Shown: positions 22,592 to 31,750 of the stretch, piece after piece
Layout of the letters: each line of letters starts with the position of its first letter
How positions within the stretch are numbered: position 1 is the stretch's first letter
Assembly: GCA_016718155.1 (NCBI GenBank)
Contig: JADKEH010000006.1
Coordinates: 1 to 64,000, forward strand
Length of the DNA: 64,000 nt
DNA from: Candidatus Rhodoferax randersensis
GTDB lineage: Bacteria; Pseudomonadota; Gammaproteobacteria; Burkholderiales; Burkholderiaceae_C
Direction of reading: 5' to 3'
Translations under genes and position numbers: made by a program
Notes under the pieces: generated by a model
The model's database searches: none
The model's input: only the letters and a program-made list of their open reading frames with translations
What the model was told of the DNA's origin: nothing

Positions 22592-24024
22592 GTGCCCCCT
22601 CCCAGCAACTGCATCAACTCAACCCCGCGCAGGCCGAGCAACACGCTGGCAGCAGAGAGCGCGAAGGCGCTCCACTCCAGCGTGCGGGGTACGGGCGTGA
22701 ACGTCGCGCTCGCGGGCGTCAGGAGGAAGGACTGGCGCAGCACGCGCAAGACATAAACTGCCGCCAACAGGCCGCCAGCCAGCACCACCACGACGATGAT
22801 CCAGTGGCCCTGCGCCAGCGCCGCTTCGATGATTTGCCACTTGGCGAGAAAGCCCGCGGACGGCGGCAGTCCCATCAGCGTCATGCCGGCCAGGGCGAAG
22901 GCGAACATGGTCACCGGCAGGCGCTCGACCGCGCCGGCCAGACCGGCCACCGTGTCCTGCCCGGTGGCCTTGATCAGCACGCCGGCGGCGGCGAACATGC
23001 CGGCTTTGGCCAGGCCGTGGGCAAATACCTGCATCACGCCGGCCTGGAGTGCGCCGGGGGCCGCCAGCAAGGGAAAAATCAGGAACAGGTAGCCGAGCTG
23101 CGCCACCGTCGAATAGGCGATCAGGCGTTTGAGCTTGACGGCGCGAATGGCCTGCCAGGAACCCCAAAAAATCGCCGCAGTGCCAAGCATTGCCATCAGC
23201 CAGGCGAAGGCGGGCAAGACGGCTTGCAGCGGCCCCAGCCAGAGCCGCAGGATCAGGTAGAACGAGGCCTTCACCACCAGCGCCGAGAGCAGCGCCGAAA
23301 CCGGTGCCGGCGCGCCACCGTGCGCCGGTGGCAGCCAGAAGTGAAAGGGGAACAACGCCGTCTTGAGCATCAGGCCGGCCACCATCAAACCCGCTGCAAT
23401 CCACACCAGGCGCGGCGCATCTTGCGTGACCAGCGGCAACAGGGTGGCGATCGACACCGTACCGTAGACGCCGTAGATAAGGGCAACGCCGAGCAGATAT
23501 GCGCCCGACCCCACCAGCGTCGCAAAGAGGTAGCGCAAGGCGGCGGCCACCTGCTGCGCGCCGCCGCCCGCCGCGACCAGCCCCACGGCGGCGAGTCCGA
23601 CCAGTTCGAGGGTGACGTAGAGGTTGAACAGGTCAGCGGACACGAACAAAGCATTCAGCCCGGCAATCAGAAAACCCGTCAGCGGCCAGAACCACGCGCC
23701 GCACGGGTCGTCTGATTTGAAGTAGCTGCGCGCATAGATGGCCAGCGGCAGCGCCACGGTCTGTGTCAGCAGCAGCATGGCGGCAGAGAGGCCATCGACG
23801 GCGAGGTCGATTCCCAGCGGCGCACCCCAGCCGCCGACCGCATGGGCCACCGTACCGCCAGAACCAACCTTCTGCGCGAGATCAAAAGCCAGCCAGCATT
23901 GCACCGCCAAACCGGTGATGGCGAGCCACGCGCCACGCCCCGGCCCGAGCACAAAGGCCAGCGTCGCCCAGATGAGCGGCGCCAGGATCAGCCAGACCAG
24001 CGGGTCGAAAAAGACTTCACGCAT
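22588..24024 (-). CDS. mrpD: Mrp-type Na+/H+ antiporter subunit D (MrpD/MnhD)
   Basis: This 478-residue integral membrane protein of the NuoM/N type has FVSADLFNLYVTLELVGLAA (key Glu), GLMLKTALFPFHFWLPPAHG (key Lys) and IAYSTVAQLGYLFLIFPLLA. It follows MrpC with an 8 bp overlap at the ATG at 24024; an ATG at 24030 is an alternative. It is one of two large antiporter-like subunits in the operon and should carry part of the Na+/H+ path. Confidence 0.87.
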   Translation of the reverse strand: MREVFFDPLVWLILAPLIWATLAFVLGPGRGAWLAITGLAVQCWLAFDLAQKVGSGGTVAHAVGGWGAPLGIDLAVDGLSAAMLLLTQTVALPLAIYARSYFKSDDPCGAWFWPLTGFLIAGLNALFVSADLFNLYVTLELVGLAAVGLVAAGGGAQQVAAALRYLFATLVGSGAYLLGVALIYGVYGTVSIATLLPLVTQDAPRLVWIAAGLMVAGLMLKTALFPFHFWLPPAHGGAPAPVSALLSALVVKASFYLILRLWLGPLQAVLPAFAWLMAMLGTAAIFWGSWQAIRAVKLKRLIAYSTVAQLGYLFLIFPLLAAPGALQAGVMQVFAHGLAKAGMFAAAGVLIKATGQDTVAGLAGAVERLPVTMFAFALAGMTLMGLPPSAGFLAKWQIIEAALAQGHWIIVVVVLAGGLLAAVYVLRVLRQSFLLTPASATFTPVPRTLEWSAFALSAASVLLGLRGVELMQLLGGGT

Positions 24025-24319
24025 CAGCATCGTCCGGTAATTCGAGTTGCCCGCTGAGCGCGTGAAGCTTGCGCACCAGGGCCAGGGCCAGGGCCGTGGC
24101 GGCGACGGCAACGACGATGCCGGTGAGCACCATGGCCTGCGGCACCGGGTCGGCCACGTCCTGACGCTGGGCCAGTCCCACCAGCACGAGGAAGGCGCCG
24201 CTGCCCATCAGATTGAAGGCGAGGATGCGCCGCAGCAGATGGTTGATCAACACCACGCCCGTCACCCCCAGCGCGAACAGGGCAGCGCCCGTCAATGCGA
24301 ACACGAAACCGGTGGTCAT
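24017..24319 (-). CDS. mrpC: Mrp antiporter subunit C (MrpC/MnhC, NuoK-like)
   Basis: This 100-residue protein has three hydrophobic helices and the NuoK-like pattern: LLRRILAFNLMGSGAFLVLV and DPVPQAMVLTGIVVAVAATA. The ATG at 24319 overlaps the end of mrpB. NuoK-type subunits bear buried glutamates in complex I; in Mrp they are replaced by shorter motifs as here. It is needed for assembly of the antiporter. Confidence 0.88.
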   Translation of the reverse strand: MTTGFVFALTGAALFALGVTGVVLINHLLRRILAFNLMGSGAFLVLVGLAQRQDVADPVPQAMVLTGIVVAVAATALALALVRKLHALSGQLELPDDADA

Positions 24320-24981
24320 GCGGTAACCTCCTCGCGCGAGAGCAAGAGGAACAAGCCAGCGAGGATCAGCGCCAGCGATACCGTCAGACCGCTCTCGATC
24401 AGCAGGATCAGAACGCCTGCCGCAGCGGGTGGATACTGGAGCAGCGCCCCTTGCGTCAGCAACCCGGCCGCCACCGCCAGAAACAGTGCGAAGCCGGCCG
24501 CAATGCCGATGCGCAGCCCCAGCCGGGGCCTGCTCCAGCCCGGCAGCAATCCGACCAGATGCAACAGCACGGCGGCGGCAGCCAGCACCGCGCCTGCCTG
24601 AAAGGCGCCGCCCGGGCGGAAGGCTCCGGCCCACAGCAGATAGACGGCAACGACAACCATCAACGGCGCTGCCAGCCGCGCCAGGGTTTGGAGCACTGGG
24701 TGCGCCAGACGGGAGGGCGATGCAGGCGCCTCGCCGACTACCGCCAGGATGGCCAGCAAGGCCAGCAACAGCACCGCGATTTCGAGCAAGGTGTCGTAGC
24801 CGCGATAGTTGAGCAGCACGGCGGTGACCGGATGGGTCACGCCGCTGTGCGCCAGCTGCTGCGCCACCGGTGCCCGCAGGTCGATGGCGACCGGCCCCAG
24901 TTCCAGCATCGCGCCAGCCAAGAAGAAAACGAACGCCACGGCTAGCGTGAGCACAAAAGCGACGAGCACCATGCGCTTCAT
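24316..24981 (-). CDS. mrpB: Mrp antiporter subunit B (MbhE-like segment plus MnhB)
   Basis: The 221-residue protein combines two parts. Residues 1-85 resemble the C-terminal end of MrpA or MbhE (VTAVLLNYRGYDTLLEIAVL); residues 100-221 are MnhB-like (WAGAFRPGGAFQAGAVLAAA and GLTVSLALILAGLFLLLS). Parts normally at the end of MrpA are thus fused in front of MrpB. The ATG at 24981 is 4 bp inside the previous gene. Confidence 0.85.
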   Translation of the reverse strand: MKRMVLVAFVLTLAVAFVFFLAGAMLELGPVAIDLRAPVAQQLAHSGVTHPVTAVLLNYRGYDTLLEIAVLLLALLAILAVVGEAPASPSRLAHPVLQTLARLAAPLMVVVAVYLLWAGAFRPGGAFQAGAVLAAAAVLLHLVGLLPGWSRPRLGLRIGIAAGFALFLAVAAGLLTQGALLQYPPAAAGVLILLIESGLTVSLALILAGLFLLLSREEVTA

Positions 24982-25226
24982 GGCGCGCCCCTTCGCCGTC
25001 GCAACACACCGTAGGCGTCCAGCAGTAAGGCGCCGGTGAGACCCGCACCGATTGCGGCCTCGGCCAGTCCGATGTCGGGCGCTGCCAGTCGCGCCCAGGC
25101 CAGGCTCATCAGCAGCCCGAAAATAATGAACAGCACGATGGCGCGGTCGAGCCGGGGTGTCGTCAGCGTGCGCCAAGCACTCCACAGCAGCGACAGCGCG
25201 AGTAAGGCGTCGAAAGCCAGCGTCAT
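24978..25226 (-). CDS. DUF4040/MbhD-like subunit of Mrp antiporter
   Basis: This 82-residue protein of two to three helices has the signature AAPDIGLAEAAIGAGLTGAL, which in standard Mrp systems lies in the C-terminal part of MrpA and in archaeal Mbh is the separate subunit MbhD. It is overlapped at both ends by its neighbours, so it is made in stoichiometric coupling with them. Confidence 0.87.
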   Translation of the reverse strand: MTLAFDALLALSLLWSAWRTLTTPRLDRAIVLFIIFGLLMSLAWARLAAPDIGLAEAAIGAGLTGALLLDAYGVLRRRRGAP

Positions 25227-25525
25227 GGCTGGTCCTTGCGCCAGGGCGTGATGCCGAGCCGGTCTGCGCGGCGGGCGATGGCGAAGCTGATGCCCGCGCT
25301 CGCCGCCATCACCAGGGGCCAGATCAGCATCAGCTTGAGCGCCGCCGCGATGCTATCGGCCTGGAGCGCGAGTCCAAGCAAGATGCAACCCAAGCCCAAA
25401 TTGTCTGCCTTGGCCAGCGCATGCAGGCGGCTGTACACATCCGGAAAGCGCAGCAGCCCCACGGTCCCGGCAAAAAAGAAAAAGGCACCGACAAGCAGCA
25501 GGGCCATGCTCAGCCACTCAATCAT
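25223..25525 (-). CDS. mrpG: Mrp antiporter subunit G (MrpG/MnhG)
   Basis: This 100-residue protein with three helices has the family motif GTVGLLRFPDVYSRLHALAK, then ADNLGLGCILLGLALQ. It overlaps MrpF by 8 bp and the MbhD-like gene by 4 bp. MrpG is a small essential subunit of the antiporter. Confidence 0.9.
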   Translation of the reverse strand: MIEWLSMALLLVGAFFFFAGTVGLLRFPDVYSRLHALAKADNLGLGCILLGLALQADSIAAALKLMLIWPLVMAASAGISFAIARRADRLGITPWRKDQP

Positions 25526-25790
25526 GCTCACCCTCCGTGTGCTGCCAGGCGCGCTTGGCGAAGGCGATGCCGCCGATGGCGGCGAGCAGCGCCAGTACCA
25601 ACGCGACATCAACCAGCGCGGGCAGATGCATCGCATACGCCAACAGGACGAGGATGCCCGTGCCGGTGGTGCCAATGAGCAGCGCCATCAGCATGCGGTC
25701 AGCCGGTGTCGGGCCGCGCGCCGCCGCAATCAGCGCAACCACCAGACCTGCCAGCAGGAACAGCGCAACCGCTAGCACCAGCGTGTTCAT
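25518..25790 (-). CDS. mrpF: Mrp antiporter subunit F (MrpF/MnhF)
   Basis: This 90-residue, three-helix protein has the typical ARGPTPADRMLMALLIGTTG and ALVDVALVLALLAAIGGIAF motifs. The Asp in TPADR is conserved in the family and has been linked to Na+/bile salt transport. It overlaps MrpE by 4 bp. Confidence 0.9.
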   Translation of the reverse strand: MNTLVLAVALFLLAGLVVALIAAARGPTPADRMLMALLIGTTGTGILVLLAYAMHLPALVDVALVLALLAAIGGIAFAKRAWQHTEGEHD

Positions 25791-26257
25791 GACACACCTC
25801 CAAACAACGCGGCGATAGTCGCCTCCAGCGCCCGGGCTTCGGCAACGACCGGCTGGGAATCATCCAGCACATGCATGCGCAGGCTTGCGTCATCCAGATC
25901 GACGCTGAGTGTGCCCGGCATCAACCCCAGCACATTGACCAGCAAGATGCGTGCACCACCCGGTGGCAGCGTCAACCGCAGCTCGATGATCCCCGGCCGC
26001 AAGGCGGCGCGCCCGCGCAAGGCCATCCCGGCCACTTGCATGCCACCGCGCAGCGAATTCCAGAGGAAAAAGCGAAGAAAACCGATCAACCCGGCAAGAC
26101 GTATGCGCAGTTCCCCCGGAGGCGCAAGCGTGATACTCGTCCAGGTTGCCGCCACGACAGCGACGCCCCCGAGCAGCCAGCCGTCAAGACGGCCCTCGGC
26201 GAGGATCCACCACAGGGCGACGAAGCCCAGTGCGCGCAAGAAAATGGATCGAATCAT
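25787..26257 (-). CDS. mrpE: Mrp antiporter subunit E (MrpE/MnhE)
   Basis: This 156-residue protein has two N-terminal membrane helices and a cytoplasmic domain with LPPGGARILLVNVLGLMPGT and LSVDLDDASLRMHVLDDSQP, the MrpE signature. It is the first subunit gene of the Mrp cluster, 12 bp after the calcium/sodium antiporter gene. Confidence 0.9.
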   Translation of the reverse strand: MIRSIFLRALGFVALWWILAEGRLDGWLLGGVAVVAATWTSITLAPPGELRIRLAGLIGFLRFFLWNSLRGGMQVAGMALRGRAALRPGIIELRLTLPPGGARILLVNVLGLMPGTLSVDLDDASLRMHVLDDSQPVVAEARALEATIAALFGGVS

Positions 26258-26269
26258 CGTGCCATTCCG

Positions 26270-27349
26270 TCAGCGCTGGCGAAGTCGCCATTGGCGCAGG
26301 GCAATCACGGCCAGCGTGATGGCGGTCAGTGGCAACACGACCGTCGTCATGACCGCCCCGTAGGTCGTGAGTGCATCGTGCTGTTGAGCGGCAAGGAGCA
26401 GAAAGGCTGTATACCCGATGTAATAAAACAAAAATAGAGCGCCTTCCCAGCGATTGATCGCGTAGCCGGAAAAAAAGATCGGCAAACAGGCAAAGGCAAC
26501 GGCGATCATGACGAGCATGTCGAAACTGAGCATGGCCGGCGCCACGGGCAAAGCCGTCGGTGCCACCAGGCCCGACACGCCCAGCACGCCAAGAATGTTG
26601 AAGGTGTTGCTGCCGATGACGTTGCCGACCGCAATGTCGCGCTCGCCACGCAATGTGGCAATGATTGATGTCGCCACCTCGGGCAGGGAAGTGCCGGCGG
26701 CAACGATGGTCAGGCCGATCACCATCTCGCTCAAACCCAGGGCTCTGGCAAAGCTGACGGCCGCATCGACCAGCCAGTGAGCGCCAAGCACGAGTAAGCC
26801 GAGTCCGCTGGCAATCAGCAAGAGCTGCATGCCCCAGTGGCGGTCCCACGCTGGTCCCTGTGGCGCGGCAAACTCCGCCGCGTATTCGTCTTTCGTGCTT
26901 TGGGTTTCCTTGCGGCTCTGACGGATCAGAAACACGGTGTAAGCGACGAACAAACCCAACATCAGTGCCCCATCGAGTCGGCTGATGCCGCCGTCCAGTG
27001 CCAGCGCAAACAGCAGCAACGAGGCGCCGACCATCACGGGCACCTCCTGGCGGATCAACTGCGGTGCCACCACCAGCGGCGCGATGATGGCCGAGACGCC
27101 CAGAATGAACAGCACATTGAAAATGTTGCTGCCTACCACGTTGCCCAGCGCGATGTCGACCTGCCCACCCAGTGTCGAACGTACCGAGACGGCAAGTTCC
27201 GGTGCGCTGGTGCCAAACGCGACGATCGTCAGCCCCAGCACCAGCGGCGAAACACCAAAAGACAAAGCGAGCTTGGAAGCGCCGCGAACCAGAAGTTGAG
27301 CGCCGAGGACCAGCGTGACGAGACCGAGGGCGAAGATCAGTGCGGTCAA
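26270..27349 (-). CDS. calcium/sodium antiporter (YrbG-like, CaCA family)
   Basis: This 359-residue protein has ten hydrophobic segments in two halves with opposed alpha repeats: GTSAPELAVSV followed by GNVVGSNIFNVLFILGV, and GTSLPEVATSI followed by GNVIGSNTFNILGVLGV. The Glu and Asn residues form the cation site. It exchanges Na+ for Ca2+ at the inner membrane. The start is a TTG at 27349 with a strong AAGGAG 8 bp upstream. It heads the Mrp antiporter operon, so Na+ and Ca2+ movements are probably regulated together. Confidence 0.93.
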   Translation of the reverse strand: MTALIFALGLVTLVLGAQLLVRGASKLALSFGVSPLVLGLTIVAFGTSAPELAVSVRSTLGGQVDIALGNVVGSNIFNVLFILGVSAIIAPLVVAPQLIRQEVPVMVGASLLLFALALDGGISRLDGALMLGLFVAYTVFLIRQSRKETQSTKDEYAAEFAAPQGPAWDRHWGMQLLLIASGLGLLVLGAHWLVDAAVSFARALGLSEMVIGLTIVAAGTSLPEVATSIIATLRGERDIAVGNVIGSNTFNILGVLGVSGLVAPTALPVAPAMLSFDMLVMIAVAFACLPIFFSGYAINRWEGALFLFYYIGYTAFLLLAAQQHDALTTYGAVMTTVVLPLTAITLAVIALRQWRLRQR

Positions 27350-27487
27350 ATATGATTCTCCTTAAAGTCGGCGGATTCAAGTCTGAAGTGCCTCTGCCCC
27401 CACGGCATTAAGCCTTTCACGTCCCGCCAAGTATCGCACCACGCACGCACCCTCAATCCGCCCGAAACACGCCAGAAATGTGATGCC

Positions 27488-28177
27488 ATGAACCGACCCT
27501 CCCAAAGCCCACCCCATTGGCGCCATCGCGGTAGAGCAGTGCTAAACAATACAACTTCGCGATTGGCCATGGCTGCCTTGTTTGGTGTGGCGACCGCACT
27601 TGTTTTGCTCGCAGGTTACAGGCTGACCTGTCCTGACAGTGCGTGTCGGCCGCCGCAGTGGGACGATGCTGTGTCTGCACTCATGCGCAGCTGGCAAACC
27701 CCGGCGCTGGATGCGCTGTTCATGGCCCTGACATGGGTGGGCTCGCTGGTGGTGTTGCTGCCTCTGGCTTTGTTGCTGGCCTGGACCCTGCACCAGCGCC
27801 ATGGCCCACGCACCGCATGCTTTGTGCCGGTCGCCTTGGTGGGTGCGTCGCTTTGGGCGCATGCCTTCAAGTTGCTCGTCAACCGGCCACGACCCGACCC
27901 GCTGGTCGCCCTGATCGATATACCTGCAGACATGAGTTACCCCAGTGCCCACACCCTGCAAGTGGGCGCCTTTGTGCTGGCCTGGATGCTGTGCCCCAAC
28001 CTGCGCTGTCACACCGTCACCGCCATTGCGCTGCTTCTCATGGCGCTCCTGGTTGGCATCTCCCGCCTCTACCTGCAGGTTCACTTTGCCAGTGATGTGG
28101 TGTTTGGCGCTGCAGCAGCTGTGCTGTGGGTGTTGGCCCTGCGCAGTTTGCCGATATGGAAGGAGCGCACCGCATGA
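27488..28177 (+). CDS. PAP2-family phosphatase
   Basis: This 229-residue membrane protein has six hydrophobic segments and all three PAP2 motifs: KLLVNRPRPDP (KX6RP), MSYPSAHTLQ (PSGH variant) and GISRLYLQVHFASDV (SRX5HX3D). It should dephosphorylate a lipid phosphate such as phosphatidate or undecaprenyl pyrophosphate. The PSAH variant is common in the family. It is transcribed alone on the plus strand. Confidence 0.92.
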   Translation: MNRPSQSPPHWRHRGRAVLNNTTSRLAMAALFGVATALVLLAGYRLTCPDSACRPPQWDDAVSALMRSWQTPALDALFMALTWVGSLVVLLPLALLLAWTLHQRHGPRTACFVPVALVGASLWAHAFKLLVNRPRPDPLVALIDIPADMSYPSAHTLQVGAFVLAWMLCPNLRCHTVTAIALLLMALLVGISRLYLQVHFASDVVFGAAAAVLWVLALRSLPIWKERTA

Positions 28178-28249
28178 CATAGTTCTGGGTCTGCATTTTG
28201 CGGCGTTGTAGGACTGGCCTGTCGCCTGCAACTCATCAGAATGTCTTGT

Positions 28250-28666
28250 TCACCGCGCGGCTGCCAGTCCCCTGGAGGAAGCCGCAGATGCGGACATACG
28301 GCGGCTCAACAAGGCGATCAGTCCGGTGACCAAGAAACCCAAGACGATGAGGACAACAGCCCCGATTGCCCAGACCGTCCAGACCGCAATCGACAGACCG
28401 CCCGCCATCGCAGGCGCCCACTCCAGCACAGTCTGAATGGCCGGCGTGAAGGACGCAATCATCGAATTCAACGTGAGAGCGAGCTCGGGTGGCACCCAGG
28501 GCGCAAGCCAGACCGGCACCTGCAGGGCCTCGATCGACCCAGTTCCCCCGGCCAGGGTGCCGGCATTCGAGATTGTCCAAGCGGCGATCGAATGAAACGC
28601 CCAGGCAGCGAGCGACCAAAGAGTAAAAAGACTGACCACTACAAACCAGTTGAGCGCGTAAAACAT
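28250..28666 (-). CDS. hypothetical membrane protein
   Basis: This 138-residue protein has an N-terminal helix (about residues 3-25, FYALNWFVVVSLFTLWSLAA), a central region with VPVWLAPWVPPELALTLNSM, and a C-terminal helix pair near 90-118. It ends in an Ser/Ala/Arg-rich cytoplasmic tail. I do not recognise the family. It is followed by about 110 bp of AT-rich DNA before the metallophosphoesterase gene. Confidence 0.7.
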   Translation of the reverse strand: MFYALNWFVVVSLFTLWSLAAWAFHSIAAWTISNAGTLAGGTGSIEALQVPVWLAPWVPPELALTLNSMIASFTPAIQTVLEWAPAMAGGLSIAVWTVWAIGAVVLIVLGFLVTGLIALLSRRMSASAASSRGLAAAR

Positions 28667-28777
28667 GATGATTTCCCGTTTGTTAACTGTGAACAGAGTT
28701 GATTTTTGCGTCGTTCACAGTTCGGAAAAAGCAGTTAAAAACAGATCGATACTTCATTTTTTTCAGATACTCTATGG

Positions 28778-29575
28778 TCATGACCGATCTGGCCGCACCT
28801 CGCTGACCGCAGCGCGAACAAAGGCACACTCAGCCGCAGAGAAGTCCCATTGCTCGACCTGGCAGCAGCCCGGGGCCGAGTTTGCGCCCCAGCGCAACAG
28901 GTTGACTGAATTGGGCAAACCCGCACGCACCCGCGACGAGACCGCCGTGCCGGCCTGCACCGCCCACAGGGGTCGTGCCAGGCCGTGCAGTGCCAACACA
29001 AAAGGCAGGTGAATGTGTCCGCCCATCACAAGGTCTGCACCAGCGGCAGCCCAGCGCTGAAGTGCGGCCGCGTGGCCGCGCAGCAGGTTGGGCGCATCTT
29101 CGGCGCGTGTAACGGCTACCGGCTGGTGCACCACCACCACGCGCAGCTGCGCGGGTGTGGCGTTGGCCAGTAAACGGGCAACGCGGTCGATTTGCTGCGC
29201 TGAAACCTCGCCGTTTTTATGCTGCCAGGCCCGTGTGGTGTTGACACACGCCACCATCAGATCAGGCGAGGAGTACAAGGGTTCTAGCTCAGCCCCGAAT
29301 GCCGCGCTGTGCCGGGCATAGGGGCGGCGCAGACGCGTCCACACATCAAACAGCGGTAGGTCGTGATTGCCCGGAATGGCCAGGAAAGGCGCGCCTAGCC
29401 TATCCATGAACGCGCGAGCCGCCTGAAACTGCGCGGGCCGGGCGCGCTGCGTGATGTCGCCCGAGAGCACCAGCAGGTCGGGCTTTTGCAACCGCGCCAA
29501 ATTGACCAGTGCGTCAACGACCAGCGGTTGTTCGGTGCCAAAGTGTGGGTCGGAAATTTGCAGCACAACACTCAT
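28778..29575 (-). CDS. metallophosphoesterase (calcineurin-like)
   Basis: This 265-residue protein has the full set of metal-binding motifs: ISDPHFG, VLSGDITQRA, IPGNHDLPLFD, VVVHQPVAV and VMGGHIHLPF. This is the cAMP phosphodiesterase/CpdA-like layout. It overlaps the lipid kinase gene at ATGA and probably acts with it. The substrate cannot be read from the sequence. Confidence 0.9.
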   Translation of the reverse strand: MSVVLQISDPHFGTEQPLVVDALVNLARLQKPDLLVLSGDITQRARPAQFQAARAFMDRLGAPFLAIPGNHDLPLFDVWTRLRRPYARHSAAFGAELEPLYSSPDLMVACVNTTRAWQHKNGEVSAQQIDRVARLLANATPAQLRVVVVHQPVAVTRAEDAPNLLRGHAAALQRWAAAGADLVMGGHIHLPFVLALHGLARPLWAVQAGTAVSSRVRAGLPNSVNLLRWGANSAPGCCQVEQWDFSAAECAFVRAAVSEVRPDRS

Positions 29576-30558
29576 GGTGCGACACTGGTCGGTGGGGCTG
29601 TGGCGTCGGACGGGTCTGGCTGTGGACTTGGTTTCAATAGATACAGCGGCTTCGACAGAACACGAAAGTCCAGCGGCGCGCGCAGCCGCGTGACCTCGCC
29701 GTCAAAAGCTACCTTGACCCCGCGGCGGCCGGGGACCAGTGTGGGCCGGACCACCAAATGGTCGAACTCGAAATGCTCTACGCTGTGCGCCTCCCCCAGG
29801 GTTCCCATGGCCCCGTGCAGCATCAACCGCAACATCGACAGTGTGCCGATCGGACGCAGCATGACGGCAGTGATGTAACCCGTCTGCAGTGCCTGCTCCG
29901 GCTCTACCCCCAACTGTTCCAGTTGCAGCCGGTTATTGCCCACAAACAGCGTGAGTGCCTTTACATCGCGTACTGCGGCGCCCTGTTCGATGCGCAGCCT
30001 CAGCCGCCGTTGTGCGCGCAGTAGGGTGATGCCGGCCGCCCAGAACGCGACCCACCGGCTGCGCCCGAAGCGCGCCTTGTAGGCCTCGCGGTCTTCCAGC
30101 AGGTCAGGGTACAGCCCGAGGCTGGCGTTGACCAAAAAAACGCGGTCATTGATGGCCGCCACTTGTACCGGCCATGGCGACCACTGCAGCAATAGTCGCG
30201 TGGCCTCAGTGGGGTCGGACGGTATGCCATGGGTGCGGGCAAAGTAGTTGAACGTGCCTTGTGGTACTACCCCCATAGGGCAGCCCAAAGCGTGGGCGGC
30301 CTGTGCCACGGTGTTGAGCGTGCCATCGCCTCCGACAGCGACCACGGCTGTACCGGTGGCGATGGCGAGCGCCGCAGCCTGTTGCGCCACCCGCGCCAGA
30401 TTGGCGGGGTCGCTAAACAGTAGGTTGCCCTGGCGCCCGCCGGCCTGCAGTGCGGCTTCAATGACCTGGCGCTTTGCGTCCGCATCACTGCTACCCGCTG
30501 CCGCATTGATGACAAACTGGAGTGGCGCCGTGGGGTCTATGTCCGGGCGGGCGAGCAT
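29572..30558 (-). CDS. diacylglycerol kinase-like lipid kinase (DagK/YegS type)
   Basis: This 328-residue protein starts with the DAGK catalytic domain: FVINAAAGSSDADAKRQVIE, the nucleotide motif AVGGDGTLNTVA and VPQGTFNYFARTHGI (GTxN). A C-terminal beta domain follows. It should phosphorylate a lipid such as diacylglycerol using ATP. It is in an operon with a metallophosphoesterase and close to a PAP2 phosphatase, which suggests a small lipid-phosphate cycle. Confidence 0.88.
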   Translation of the reverse strand: MLARPDIDPTAPLQFVINAAAGSSDADAKRQVIEAALQAGGRQGNLLFSDPANLARVAQQAAALAIATGTAVVAVGGDGTLNTVAQAAHALGCPMGVVPQGTFNYFARTHGIPSDPTEATRLLLQWSPWPVQVAAINDRVFLVNASLGLYPDLLEDREAYKARFGRSRWVAFWAAGITLLRAQRRLRLRIEQGAAVRDVKALTLFVGNNRLQLEQLGVEPEQALQTGYITAVMLRPIGTLSMLRLMLHGAMGTLGEAHSVEHFEFDHLVVRPTLVPGRRGVKVAFDGEVTRLRAPLDFRVLSKPLYLLKPSPQPDPSDATAPPTSVAP

Positions 30559-30584
30559 GGCTTGTACCCTGACAACATAGGGGT

Positions 30585-31103
30585 CTATATCTTGTCGCGC
30601 GTCAGTCTCTCGGCGAAAGAGATACCAATGGCCGACAACACAAACGTAAAGTGAATCACCGCCACTATGGTCACAATCTGAATGTTTTCCAGGGTTAGAT
30701 CGCCACTCAAATACGTCTTTAGGGCATGCACGCCCGAAATGGAGATGATGGCAAAGGCGAGCTTCAACTTCAGGTTGTAAGTGTTGACGTGGTCCAGCCA
30801 GTCGGGTTTTTTCATGTCCTTTTTGTCAAAGTGCCCGGTGGTCACAAACAGCGACACCCCCGCCAGCGCCACCACCCACACCAATTGCGCCACCATGGTC
30901 ATGTCCACCAGTTCCAACACCTTGATGATCAGACCAATTTTTTCCAGGTCACCAAACAACAAGGTGTTCATCAGCTTGTAGGTCTCCATCAGGAATTTGC
31001 CTAATATTCCAAAAATGATGCCCACCAGGCCCACATAGAAAAACAGCATGGTGAACCGCATGCTGTAGAGCATGGAGCCCACGCTTGAAAGAATCTTTTC
31101 CAT
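30585..31103 (-). CDS. UPF0114/TIGR00645 family membrane protein (YqhA-like)
   Basis: This 172-residue protein has four membrane helices and family-typical stretches: YSMRFTMLFFYVGLVGIIFG, ELVDMTMVAQLVWVVALAGV, and the loop WLDHVNTYNLKLKLAFAIIS. Function is not established; related proteins are conserved membrane proteins of unknown role. It follows a DUF456 gene with a 19 bp gap and is probably in one transcript with it. Confidence 0.9.
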   Translation of the reverse strand: MEKILSSVGSMLYSMRFTMLFFYVGLVGIIFGILGKFLMETYKLMNTLLFGDLEKIGLIIKVLELVDMTMVAQLVWVVALAGVSLFVTTGHFDKKDMKKPDWLDHVNTYNLKLKLAFAIISISGVHALKTYLSGDLTLENIQIVTIVAVIHFTFVLSAIGISFAERLTRDKI

Positions 31104-31122
31104 TTTTTCCCCTACTAAAAAC

Positions 31123-31605
31123 TTATACCCAAAGGGCGACTAAAAAAATCCCCACCATGACGAATGCAATCACAACTTTGGCCACCATACCCAGTATCAG
31201 ACCCAGCCAGGTGGCTAGTGCTACTTTGGCCGCGCGCTGTTGGTTTTTTTGGGCCCAGTACTCGCCAATGCCCGCCCCAATGAGGGGCATAAAGAGCACA
31301 CCGATCAAGCCCATAAAAATGCCCACAACGGTGCCCACCGCAGCGCCTACCAGCGCCTGCGTGCTTGCGCCTGCGCGCTTGGCCCCCATCAGGCCCGCCA
31401 CAAAATCAAGCGCCCAAGCCAACGCTGCCAACAGGGTGAGGAGCACGACAGTAACCACACTCACACGGGTGAAGTCGTCAATCCACGCGCCCAAGAGCAA
31501 GCCCGCCCACACCAGCAAAGTGCCTGGCAGCAGCGGCAGCACAGTGCCGGCAAGGCCCAACAGAACCAGCACGGCACTAAGAACCCACAAATAATTGAAA
31601 TCCAA
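31123..31605 (-). CDS. DUF456 family membrane protein
   Basis: This 160-residue protein has four to five helices with GTVLPLLPGTLLVWAGLLLG near the start and GLIGVLFMPLIGAGIGEYWA later, matching DUF456. The start is a TTG at 31605 with GAAGG upstream. Function unknown; it shares an operon with the UPF0114 gene. Confidence 0.86.
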   Translation of the reverse strand: MDFNYLWVLSAVLVLLGLAGTVLPLLPGTLLVWAGLLLGAWIDDFTRVSVVTVVLLTLLAALAWALDFVAGLMGAKRAGASTQALVGAAVGTVVGIFMGLIGVLFMPLIGAGIGEYWAQKNQQRAAKVALATWLGLILGMVAKVVIAFVMVGIFLVALWV

Positions 31606-31750
31606 AGTTTGCCTTCACGTTGATTTGACTTGCAACCTTACCCCATCAAGCATTGGCCTGAGTTGAAGCACGGGAAAGGATAGATTTGGTTAGACTGCGA
31701 ACCTTCCACTGCGCTGGCCAAGCTTTGCCATCCAGCCAACCAGGTGTTAA

